Assembly: GCA_009692065.1 (NCBI GenBank)
Contig: SHZY01000005.1
Span: 1 to 64,000, forward strand
Direction: 5' to 3'
Origin: Gemmataceae bacterium
GTDB lineage: Bacteria; Planctomycetota; Planctomycetia; Gemmatales; Gemmataceae
Length of the DNA stretch: 64,000 nt
Made by a program: the position numbers and the translations under genes. Below are positions 16,254 to 23,157 of this stretch, piece after piece. How positions within the stretch are numbered: position 1 is the stretch's first letter; the number at the start of each line of letters is the position of its first letter. The notes beneath the pieces are model-generated. The model searched no databases and had not been told where the DNA came from. It saw only the letters and a list, made by a program, of their open reading frames with translations.

Positions 16254-17618
16254 TTAGCGAGCCTCCGGCAGCGCAATGGGCCGCGAGCGTTTGATTTCGG
16301 CGCGGAAGTCGCCCAGGTTATTCGCCCAAAAATAGCGCTGGCTTAAGTCGACTTCCGCGACGACGACCGTGCCCCACTTTTCCGCGCGGACCATCGGCTT
16401 GCCGTCGTGATCGTACACCGCCGTCAGTGTCCAGTTGCTCTTGATATCGGTGTAGGTGCTGCTGACGAGATGGACGTGATTCTCGCAAGCGCGGGCGCCC
16501 GCCAGCAGCGGGTTGCACCCCCAGACAGGCCAGGCGATCACTTCGGCACCGCGTTTGGAAAGCTCGCGCGCCACCTCCGGGAAAAAGCCGTCGTAGCAGA
16601 CCATCATGCCGATCTTGCCGATCGGTGTGTCGAACACCGGATAGTCTTTGCCAGGGGTGAGCCCGCCATCGACCTCGCCGCGCGGAAGACAGACCTTGCG
16701 ATACTTGCCGATGATGCGGCCATCCGGCCCGATCAGCACCGCAATGTTGTAAATGAGATTGCCATCTCGCTCGACGAGGCCGACGACGATGTAGATGTTG
16801 TGCTTCTTGGCGAGTGCACAGAAATACTCCGTCGATGGACCGGGGACGTGCTCGGCAACTTCCGCGAACGTCTTGCCCAGGTTGACGTACGTGATCGTCT
16901 CGCCGAGAACCACGAGGTTCGCTTTCTGCCGGGCCGCCTCGGCAACATGCGGCTCGAATTGCCGGCAGTTGTCCATCGGCGACTTGCCCCCCTTGGGAAT
17001 GTAATGCACCGCGGCAAGCCTGACCTTGCGGCTCGGCGGAGCCGAGGTCTCGGCGAATGCGGCATCGGCCCAGTCGATGCGGCCGCCGGGAGCCCAGCGC
17101 AGGTGTAACTCGACCACGGCCTTCGCGGCCTTGGATGGCGCGCGGTAGGCGCCGAAGACTTCGGTCCAGCCATTCTTGTCCGTGGTCTTGTCGGCAGGGT
17201 ATTCAGGCTCCGCGGTTGGCAGGTGCCCCTTGAATGCGTCGTCCGGCGGGTCCATCCGAACAGACTTCCCCTTGTCGTCCTGCCAGACGATCTTCACCAG
17301 GGCGCTTCGTCGCGGTACCTCGACGCCTTCGACCTTGCGCACGGCATGAAAGCGATAGTGCTTGCCGCCTTCGATCGGAATCGTCTTCTGCCACCAGCCG
17401 TGCTGGCCGTCGCACTTGTCAGCGACTATGGCCAAGCTGCCGTCGCCCTTCGGTCCGCCCTTGCGATCAAAGTAGAAACGCGGCGCGATCTCGCTGCGCG
17501 GAGACGCCGACTGCCAGCCGGCCGGCCCAGCCCCCACCTTCGATGCGTTCGGCGTCTGAGCCAGGCCCACAGCCGACAACAGTAGCACGACGCCCAACGA
17601 CTTCACACAGCGATTCAT
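16254..17618 (-). CDS. Secreted carbon-nitrogen hydrolase (nitrilase family) with N-terminal beta domain
   Basis: The product is 454 residues with a signal peptide (MNRCVKSLGVVLLLSAVGLA). Residues ~25-195 look like a carbohydrate-binding-type beta-sandwich (HGWWQKTIPIEGGKHYRFHA, ...VFGAYRAPSKAAKAVVELHL). Residues ~198-450 are a nitrilase domain with the full Glu-Lys-Cys triad: LGETI (E240), KYRKVCLP (K308) and MMVCYDGFFPE (C341). The family hydrolyses nitriles, amides or N-carbamoyl groups. An exported version with an added binding domain suggests action on extracellular amides or amidated sugars, though the substrate is unknown. The gene is convergent with the heme-protein gene and divergent from the Fhc operon. 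Confidence 0.8.
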   Translation of the reverse strand: MNRCVKSLGVVLLLSAVGLAQTPNASKVGAGPAGWQSASPRSEIAPRFYFDRKGGPKGDGSLAIVADKCDGQHGWWQKTIPIEGGKHYRFHAVRKVEGVEVPRRSALVKIVWQDDKGKSVRMDPPDDAFKGHLPTAEPEYPADKTTDKNGWTEVFGAYRAPSKAAKAVVELHLRWAPGGRIDWADAAFAETSAPPSRKVRLAAVHYIPKGGKSPMDNCRQFEPHVAEAARQKANLVVLGETITYVNLGKTFAEVAEHVPGPSTEYFCALAKKHNIYIVVGLVERDGNLIYNIAVLIGPDGRIIGKYRKVCLPRGEVDGGLTPGKDYPVFDTPIGKIGMMVCYDGFFPEVARELSKRGAEVIAWPVWGCNPLLAGARACENHVHLVSSTYTDIKSNWTLTAVYDHDGKPMVRAEKWGTVVVAEVDLSQRYFWANNLGDFRAEIKRSRPIALPEAR

Positions 17619-17734
17619 GATTTCACCTTGCCGACCGTATTCTGGGAAAAGGGATCATGCGATATTGTCGTTGCACCCCGGCGGCAATGCAATCCCTTTC
17701 CTGCCACGGGTGTCGGCACGCCCAGTCGGCCCGC

Positions 17735-17762
17735 TTGCACGTTCACCCAATTCCGCTAAACT
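17735..17762 (+). promoter_or_regulatory. Candidate sigma70-type promoter of the Fhc operon
   Basis: TTGCAC and TAAACT are separated by 16 bases, about 50 bases upstream of the first operon gene, in the divergent region between the nitrilase and fwdD. No operator or riboswitch-like structure was recognised. The call rests on pattern only. Confidence 0.35.
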
Positions 17763-17809
17763 GAATGCAGACAACGGTACGATTATTTCATGAGCAACGA
17801 GGATGATGA

Positions 17810-18148
17810 ATGGCGGGCAAGCGTTACCTAATGAATGCGGGCCGAACCACCAAGCAGGGCCAGCAGATCAACATCGGCAAGGATTCGCCCGAGTATCTTG
17901 CCATCACCACCACGATTTTCATGAACGTGGACGACATGAAGGAAGCCGCCATCACCGCCGGCACCAACGTGCGCGTCCGCTCCGACAACGGCGAAGCGGT
18001 CTTTCTGTGTAAGGAAGGCAAGATCCCGGCCGGCATCATCTTCGTCGCCTACGGCCCGCCGACCTGCAAGCTGATGGGAAATACGACCGACGGAACCGGC
18101 ATGCCCACGTCCAAGGGTTGGGAAGTCGAAGTCGACCCGATTGCGTAA
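17810..18148 (+). CDS. fwdD: Formylmethanofuran dehydrogenase subunit D-like molybdopterin-binding protein
   Basis: The product is 112 residues, matching the molybdopterin-dinucleotide-binding C-terminal domain that is a separate FwdD/FmdD polypeptide in methanogens. The pattern is visible as TKQGQQINIGKDSPEYL, NVRVRSDNGEAVFLCKEG, KIPAGIIFVAYGPPTCKLM and TDGTGMPTSKGWEVEVDP, close to the FwdD 'G.aFiP.GPwaN...tdgTGMP.fKg..v.veP' signature. It should cap the pterin cofactor held by FhcB. It is the first gene of the cluster, with GAGGA about 8 bases before ATG. Its presence, together with the FhcB cysteine motif, points to a cofactor-bearing formylmethanofuran dehydrogenase. Confidence 0.75.
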   Translation: MAGKRYLMNAGRTTKQGQQINIGKDSPEYLAITTTIFMNVDDMKEAAITAGTNVRVRSDNGEAVFLCKEGKIPAGIIFVAYGPPTCKLMGNTTDGTGMPTSKGWEVEVDPIA

Positions 18149-18169
18149 ACAACCTGCATGGTATTTGTC

Positions 18170-18322
18170 ATGAACCCGAACGAACTGGATATTGCCGGAC
18201 CTGATGGAACAACGGTCGTGCAGCCCGCGTCGGACGACGTCCTGGCGTGGGAAGAAATTGCGCCGGGCCGCTTCATGCCTCGCCGTGTTCGCGGCAGTTG
18301 CCATGGCCGCGTGCTGGGCTGA
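18170..18322 (+). CDS. 50-residue ORF between fwdD and fhcB, unknown
   Basis: ATG 18170 to TGA 18322 encodes 50 residues including MNPNELDIAGPDG, DDVLAWEEIAPGRFMPRR and a C-terminal VRGSCHGRVLG. Codon use is GC3-rich like its neighbours, and the gene starts 21 bases after fwdD. The 'W.eiapGRfmPRRvRGS.rGr.LG' ending resembles short planctomycete hypothetical proteins I have a vague memory of, so conservation is plausible. No catalytic residue is evident. It may be an assembly factor or small subunit, or a chance frame. A hairpin follows at 18371-18424. Confidence 0.4.
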   Translation: MNPNELDIAGPDGTTVVQPASDDVLAWEEIAPGRFMPRRVRGSCHGRVLG

Positions 18323-18370
18323 ACGTTTACCGTGCCGCCCGGTTCGGGCGATGAGGAAAAGTAAACCAGA

Positions 18371-18424
18371 CCCATGCGCAAGCGTGGGGATTTCATATCC
18401 CAATCCTCACGCTTGCGCGTGGGG
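18371..18424. repeat. GCGCAAGCGTGGGGATT hairpin upstream of fhcB
   Basis: The arms CCCATGCGCAAGCGTGGGGA/TT and AATCCTCACGCTTGCGCGTG pair around a 9-base loop in the 5' region of fhcB, ending 15 bases before its ATG. It could affect translation or mRNA processing, or simply be a mobile palindrome. Confidence 0.6.
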
Positions 18425-18439
18425 CTGGTGAGTTGACCC

Positions 18440-19768
18440 ATGACTTTAACCATCGTCAAAAACGCCACCTGCACCTTCTGTGGCTGCGTCTGCGATGACA
18501 TCGAACTGCACGCAGACGGCGTAAGGATCGTCGAGACAAAACGCGCTTGCAGCCTCGGCGAAAGCTGGTTCAAGAATCACACCGCAGAACACCTCTATCC
18601 CGACGCGCTGATCGACGGCCATCCCGCCACCGTTGACGACGCCGTCGAAGCCGCCGCTGACTATCTTCTGAATGCGGACATGCCGCTCGTCTACGGGATG
18701 AGCAACATCACTTGCGAGGCCCAGCGGGAGGCGGTGTCGCTGGCCGAGTTGATCGGCGGCGTCATCGACAGTCATACCTCACTCTGACACGGGCCAACCG
18801 AAATCGCCGCCCAGTTGGGTGGTAAAGTTTCCTGCACGCTCGGCGAAGTCAAGAACCGGGCCGACTTCATGATCTACTGGGGCGGCAACCCCGCGGAGTG
18901 CCACCCCCGGCACTTCACGAAGTACTCCCTCATGCAAAAGGGCAAGTTCACGCCCAATGGCCGCAAGGACCGAACCATGGTCCTCGTCGATATCCGCGAG
19001 ACGCCGAGCGCCAAGGCCGCCGACCTCTTTTTGCAGATTCGCCCCGGCAAGGATTTCGAGATGCTCAGCGCCCTGCGCGCCATCGTCAAGGGCCAGCGCG
19101 TCAACGAGGAAACGGTCGCCGAGACCGGCCTCACCGTCGCCCAACTGCAAGACCTCGCCGCCCAGATGAAAGCCGCCCGCTTCGGCATCATCTTCTTCGG
19201 CATGGGCCTGTCGATGACCCGCGGCAAGCACATGAACTCCGCGCAGATCCTGATGCTCGCCGCCGAGATGAACGCGTTTACAAAGTTCGTCGCCATGCCG
19301 ATGCGCGGCCACGGCAACGTCACCGGCGCCGACGTGGTGATGCGTTACACCACGGGTTACCCGTTCGGCGTCAACCTCTGCCGCGGCTATCCAAGATTCA
19401 ACCCCGGCGAGTTCTCCACGGTGGACCTATTGGTGCGCGGTGACAACGACGCCTGCCTGGTCCTCGGCGCCGACCCCGGCGCTACCATGCCGCAGCCCGC
19501 CATCGACCACCTCGCGCGCATCCCCACGATCACGCTCGACCCAAAGGTAACGCACACGAGCCGGCTATCGCGCGTCCACATCACGACCGCCGTGACCGGC
19601 ATCAGCGCCCCCGGCACCGCGTACCGCATGGACGAGATTCCGCTGCCGTTGCGTCCCGCGCTGAAGTCGCCGTATCCGACCGATGAGGAGGTGGTGCGGC
19701 GCATCCGGCAAGCGGTGGCAAGGCGGCCGGCTTGGTTGCCTGGAAGGAATGGAAAGGCCGCCATATAG
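18440..19768 (+). CDS. fhcB: Formylmethanofuran dehydrogenase subunit B, probable selenoprotein (in-frame UGA)
   Basis: This is a catalytic-type subunit of 442 residues if UGA 18785-18787 is decoded. The N-terminus holds a cysteine cluster (CTFCGCVCDD, C11/C14/C16/C18) for a 4Fe-4S centre. Before the UGA the frame reads GGVIDSHTSL, and after it HGPTEIAAQLGGKVSCTLG in the same frame. This places UGA exactly at the Cys/Sec that ligates Mo/W in the formate dehydrogenase/FwdB superfamily (U/C-HGP). Without readthrough, both halves (18440-18787 and 18788-19768) would be incomplete. A hairpin suitable as a bacterial SECIS lies 18 bases downstream. The rest is typical of FwdB (DFMIYWGGNPAECHPRH, MVLVDIRETPSAKAAD, GADPGATMPQPAIDHL). 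The stop TAG lies in a hairpin arm. The alternative is a Cys-to-UGA mutation or a sequencing error. Confidence 0.8.
18806..18823 (+). promoter_or_regulatory. Candidate bacterial SECIS hairpin
   Basis: The stem GCCGCCC / GGGTGGT closes a 4-base AGTT loop, with two G-U pairs. Twenty-five bases separate the UGA from the loop, and the second loop base is G, within the usual range for bacterial SECIS elements. The primary sequence differs from E. coli fdhF, so this is a structural inference. Confidence 0.45.
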
Positions 19769-19824
19769 CCCGCCATTTATGGCGGGTTCGCGTGCCTCTC
19801 CCCGCCATAAATGGCGGGCTATAT
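19763..19824. repeat. ATATAGCCCGCCATTTATGGCGGG long hairpin
   Basis: The arms ATATAGCCCGCCATTTATGG(CGGG) and the exact inverse (CCCG)CCATAAATGGCGGGCTATAT surround a 14-base loop. The left arm contains the fhcB stop codon (TAG 19766-19768). The element marks the left edge of the segment inserted between fhcB and fhcA. Confidence 0.8.
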
Positions 19825-19842
19825 GACCACCAGGAACATTGC

Positions 19843-19923
19843 ATGCTTCGCATCACCGGCGGCAAAGTCTACGACCCCGCCCACAATATCAACGGTATCA
19901 CCGGCTCGGTTCGCGAGGAATGA
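19843..19923 (+). pseudogene. Duplicate of the 5' end of fhcA
   Basis: The 26 codons MLRITGGKVYDPAHNINGIT-GSVREE repeat the start of the full fhcA at 20580. The first 39 bases are identical; after that the copies diverge and this one ends at TGA overlapping the ATG of the nucleotidyltransferase gene. It lies in the position expected for the original fhcA start directly after fhcB, so it is probably the stump left when the cassette entered. Confidence 0.8.
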
Positions 19924-20372
19924 CCGTGGCATTTCCGCCGTTCAACAACGAAGGCGATCTTCCGCCCGGCGTTTATCCCGCCACCCTTGCGGAGGTACTT
20001 CGACATTTCGGCATCAATTCAAGCCAGCGCATCGCGGTAGCCGATCGATTGACTCGCATCCATCAGCTTGCGGCCTCCACCGGGCATCTAGCCCGATTTG
20101 TCGTTTTCGGTTCGTTCGTAACCGCCAAGGACGAGCCCGAAGATGTCGATATCATAATGATCATGGACGATGCCTTCGATTTGGCAGCCGTTACCGGCGA
20201 AACCGCATTGATCTTCGACCATATGCAGGCCGACGCGTATTTCGGCGCCAGCGTCTTCTGGACGCGGCGAAGCAGTGCCTGGGGCGGTGAACAGGCGATG
20301 GTCGAACACTGGCAGGTCCGGCGCGAAGGCGGCAAGCGGGGCGTCGTCGAAATCGTGGGAGAGCCAGCATGA
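19920..20372 (+). CDS. Nucleotidyltransferase-like protein (MNT/DUF6932 type)
   Basis: The product is 150 residues. An N-terminal LPPGVYPATLAEVLRHFG is followed by a pol-beta-superfamily motif, RFVVFGSFVTAKDEPEDVDI with G64/S65 and D76/D78, and a further acidic IMIMDD. This matches the minimal nucleotidyltransferase core that places NTP and Mg. Such small NTases occur as antitoxin-like or toxin-like partners in two-gene defence modules. The ATG overlaps the stop of the duplicated fhcA start (ATGA 19920-19923), and its own stop overlaps the next gene by 4 bases. The gene is not part of C1 metabolism and sits inside the Fhc operon as an insertion. Confidence 0.65.
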   Translation: MTVAFPPFNNEGDLPPGVYPATLAEVLRHFGINSSQRIAVADRLTRIHQLAASTGHLARFVVFGSFVTAKDEPEDVDIIMIMDDAFDLAAVTGETALIFDHMQADAYFGASVFWTRRSSAWGGEQAMVEHWQVRREGGKRGVVEIVGEPA

Positions 20373-20566
20373 TCGCCAACGACCAGCAACTCCAAACCAC
20401 CCTGGACCGGATTGCCTGGTTCCAGCAGCAAGTGGTTCATCTGCGCAAGACGGAAACCATTCCGGTCAACTATCGCGCGTCCGCGTCTGGATTTATTGCC
20501 GAGATCGATCGCATGCAACTGGAAGTTCGTGAATACTTGAGTTCCCTCCCGACCGAAGCCGCCTGA
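20369..20566 (+). CDS. Small helical partner of the nucleotidyltransferase
   Basis: The product is 65 residues, predicted all-helical (LQTTLDRIAWFQQQVVHLRK, SGFIAEIDRMQLEVREYLSS). It is translationally coupled to the NTase gene by an ATGA overlap. The size and coupling resemble two-component NTase toxin-antitoxin pairs, in which the partner is a short helical or HEPN-like protein. However, no R-x4-6-H HEPN catalytic motif is present, so it would be the non-enzymatic member. It ends 13 bases before the intact fhcA, so it completes the inserted cassette. Confidence 0.55.
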   Translation: MIANDQQLQTTLDRIAWFQQQVVHLRKTETIPVNYRASASGFIAEIDRMQLEVREYLSSLPTEAA

Positions 20567-20579
20567 CCAGAGGACCTTC

Positions 20580-22196
20580 ATGCTTCGCATCACCGGCGGC
20601 AAAGTCTACGACCCCGCCAATAACATCAACGGCGTCATCAAGGACATCTGCATCGACGGCGGCAAGATCGTCGCCGACGTTGACGGCGGCCGCACCATCG
20701 ACGCGACCGGGATGATCGTTTTCCCCGGCGGTGTCGATATTCACACGCATGTTGCCGGCGGGGCGCTGAACTTCGCGCGGGCGCTGACGCCGGAGAATCA
20801 GCGTGTCGCCGCCAAGTTCATGCACACGAAAACGACTCGCGCCGGCATCGGCGGGCCGACGCCGACCACGTTTGCGACCGGCTATCTCTACGCGGGCATG
20901 GGCTACACCACCGTCGTCGAGGCCGCGGTCCCCGTTCTCTCCGCCAAGCACACGCACGAGGAGCTGCGCGATACGCCGATCGTCGATAAGGCCTGCATGC
21001 TGCTGATGGCCAACAACGAGATCATGCTCGACCTTTTGGAGAAGGGCGAGACCGAGCGGGCCAAGGACGTCGTCGCCTGGCTCATGTGGGCGGCCAAGGT
21101 CTACGGCATCAAGGCGGTCAACCCCGGCGGCGTCACGGCCTGGAAGTGGGGCAAGGATTGCAAGCAGCTACACGATCCCGTTCCCGGCTACGGCAAGGTC
21201 ACGCCGGGGCAGATCATTGGCAGCCTCGCCCAGATCGTCGATGATCTCGGGCTGCCGCACCCGATGCACCTGCATTGCAACAACCTCGGCGCGCCGGGCA
21301 ATGTCACCACCACGCTCGAAACGATGAAGTGCCTCGAAGGCAATCGCGCCCACATGGCCCATCTGCAATTCCACGCCTACGGCGGCGACGATTGGCACAC
21401 CATGCGCTCCGAGGCGACGCAGATTGCTGACTACTTCAACGCCCATCCCAATCTCACTTGCGACGCCGGCGCCGTCCTCTTTGGCAACTCCGTCACCATC
21501 ACCGCCGACGGCCCGTGGCAGCACCTGCTCTTTCAGCTCACGGGCCGCAAGTGGGGCAACCTCGATGTCGAAAACGAGACCGGCTGCGGCATCGTCCCTT
21601 ATACCTACAAGGGCTCGAACCTCGTCAACGCCGTGCAATGGGCCGTCGGCCTGGAATTGCTGCTGCTCATCACCGACCCGTGGCGGATCTTCCTGACGAC
21701 CGATCATCCCAACGGCGCCTGCTTCTGGCGTTATCCGGAAATCATCCACCTGTTGATGAACGCCGACTTCCGCAAGGAACGCGTCAAGAAGCTGCCGGCC
21801 AAGGCGCTCCAGCGCATCGTCCTCGCCGAGCTGGATCGCGAGTATTCGCTCTACGAGATCGCCATTATCACGTCCGCCGGCCCCGCGCGGGCGCTCGGCA
21901 TGAAGCAGAAGGGCAACCTCGGCGTCGGCGCCGATGCGGATGTCGCGATCTTCAACCAGAACCCGGACGGCGAGCACATGTTCCGCTATCCGCGCTACGT
22001 CATCAAGGCCGGCGAGATCGCCGTCGAGGAAGGCGACATCAAGAACGTCCACGATGGCCGCGAGTTCGTCGTCAAGCCGGTATATGACGAGAAGATCGAG
22101 GACTTCCTGCGGCCCGTGTTTCAGCAGCAGTACACGATGTCGTTCGAGAATTACCCGGTGGAGTTGGAACGCGTGCACGGGTTGGAAATCGTATAA
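20580..22196 (+). CDS. fhcA: Formylmethanofuran dehydrogenase / formyltransferase-hydrolase subunit A
   Basis: The product is 538 residues of the amidohydrolase superfamily. The metal-binding HTH motif in VDIHTHVAG (H55, H57) is followed by YGIKAVNPGGVTAWKWGK (candidate carboxylated Lys), HPMHLHCNNLG and FLTTDHPNGACFWRYPEII with the catalytic Asp. In FwdABC complexes subunit A interconverts formate and formylmethanofuran with a binuclear metal site; in methylotrophs it releases formate from formyl-methanofuran analogues. The gene starts at ATG 20580 with an AGAGGA site. Its first 39 bases also occur 737 bases upstream as a broken copy. The C-terminus (VYDEKIEDFLRPVFQQQYTM) is family-typical. 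A hairpin follows 9 bases after the stop. Confidence 0.9.
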   Translation: MLRITGGKVYDPANNINGVIKDICIDGGKIVADVDGGRTIDATGMIVFPGGVDIHTHVAGGALNFARALTPENQRVAAKFMHTKTTRAGIGGPTPTTFATGYLYAGMGYTTVVEAAVPVLSAKHTHEELRDTPIVDKACMLLMANNEIMLDLLEKGETERAKDVVAWLMWAAKVYGIKAVNPGGVTAWKWGKDCKQLHDPVPGYGKVTPGQIIGSLAQIVDDLGLPHPMHLHCNNLGAPGNVTTTLETMKCLEGNRAHMAHLQFHAYGGDDWHTMRSEATQIADYFNAHPNLTCDAGAVLFGNSVTITADGPWQHLLFQLTGRKWGNLDVENETGCGIVPYTYKGSNLVNAVQWAVGLELLLLITDPWRIFLTTDHPNGACFWRYPEIIHLLMNADFRKERVKKLPAKALQRIVLAELDREYSLYEIAIITSAGPARALGMKQKGNLGVGADADVAIFNQNPDGEHMFRYPRYVIKAGEIAVEEGDIKNVHDGREFVVKPVYDEKIEDFLRPVFQQQYTMSFENYPVELERVHGLEIV

Positions 22197-22204
22197 GCCC
22201 TCTT

Positions 22205-22262
22205 CGTTTAGCGCCCGCGCTGAAGCGCCAATCGATTGGCGCTTCACTGCGGGCGCTAAACG
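22205..22262. repeat. CGTTTAGCGCCCGC hairpin between fhcA and fhcC
   Basis: Fourteen-base perfect outer arms (CGTTTAGCGCCCGC / GCGGGCGCTAAACG) enclose an inner palindrome (TGAAGCGCCAATCGATTGGC...). It belongs to the family found at 41490-41527 and, as a single arm, at 51288-51302. It could reduce or tune transcription into fhcC. Confidence 0.8.
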
Positions 22263-22280
22263 GGAACGCATGGACACACC

Positions 22281-23105
22281 ATGTTGAAATTAACCCTCAA
22301 ACAACAACCGACCGTCCCGCTCGAAGCCGAGAACATCTCGCCGGACGTGACCGCCGGCCTGGCGAATGACGCTATCCGTGCCCTGCACGTCCATCATGGC
22401 AAGCGCATGTGCCGGCTCGATGAGTTCTTCGACGTCGAAGGCGAAACCAGCGACGACCTGGAAATCCACGGCGACGCATCCCGAGTCAAGCTGATCGGCC
22501 GAGCCATGACGCGCGGCCGCATCAAAATCGTCGGCAACGCCGGCATGCACCTCGGCGCTTACATGAAAGGCGGCACGATCGAAGTCACCGGCAACGCGTC
22601 CGACTGGGTTGGCGCTGAAATGACCAACGGCCTCATCCGCATTGCCGGCAACTCCGGTGGCCAGGCCGGCGCCGCCTATCGCGGCAGCCTCGCCGGCATG
22701 AAAGGCGGTACCATCATCATCGGCGGCAACGCCGGGCTCGAAGTCGGCATGCGCATGAAACGCGGCATCATCGTCGTCAAAGGTTTAGTCCGCGACTTCG
22801 CCGGCCTGCAAATGAAAGGCGGCACCCTCTTCCTCTTAGGAGGCGCCGAGATCCGCACCGGCGCCTGGATGTTCCGCGGCACCATCGTCTCTCTACACCC
22901 GCTCAAACTCCTGCCGACCTTCGCAGCGAGTTGTGCCTACAACCCCTCATTCCTCGGCATCTATGCCAAACACCTCGCAACCCTCGGCATCTCCATCCCC
23001 CACGAAGCCAAGGACGGCGCGTACCATCGCTATTGCGGTGACTCGTCGGTGCCGGGGCATGGGGAGATTTTGATTTGGAAGGGGCTGGCGACATCGGTGC
23101 CCTGA
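22281..23105 (+). CDS. fhcC: Formylmethanofuran dehydrogenase subunit C
   Basis: The product is 274 residues forming a right-handed beta-helix related to the glutamate-synthase alpha C-terminal domain. Repeated G-xx-G-xxx-G turns are obvious (GRIKIVGNAGMHLGAYMKGG, GTIEVTGNASDWVGAEMTNG, GTIIIGGNAGLEVGMRMKRG, GTLFLLGGAEIRTGAWMFRG). Subunit C scaffolds subunits A and B in the complex. The C-terminal region (YAKHLATLGISIPHEAKDG, VPGHGEILIWKG) is partly repeated 1.2 kb downstream after the RhuM gene. The gene for the formyltransferase subunit (FhcD/Ftr) is not in this window, so the pathway continues elsewhere. Confidence 0.9.
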   Translation: MLKLTLKQQPTVPLEAENISPDVTAGLANDAIRALHVHHGKRMCRLDEFFDVEGETSDDLEIHGDASRVKLIGRAMTRGRIKIVGNAGMHLGAYMKGGTIEVTGNASDWVGAEMTNGLIRIAGNSGGQAGAAYRGSLAGMKGGTIIIGGNAGLEVGMRMKRGIIVVKGLVRDFAGLQMKGGTLFLLGGAEIRTGAWMFRGTIVSLHPLKLLPTFAASCAYNPSFLGIYAKHLATLGISIPHEAKDGAYHRYCGDSSVPGHGEILIWKGLATSVP

Positions 23106-23157
23106 GCCGTCATATCAATTCAAAAGACGCGCGCGACCTTCAGATGAGGTGGAATAA

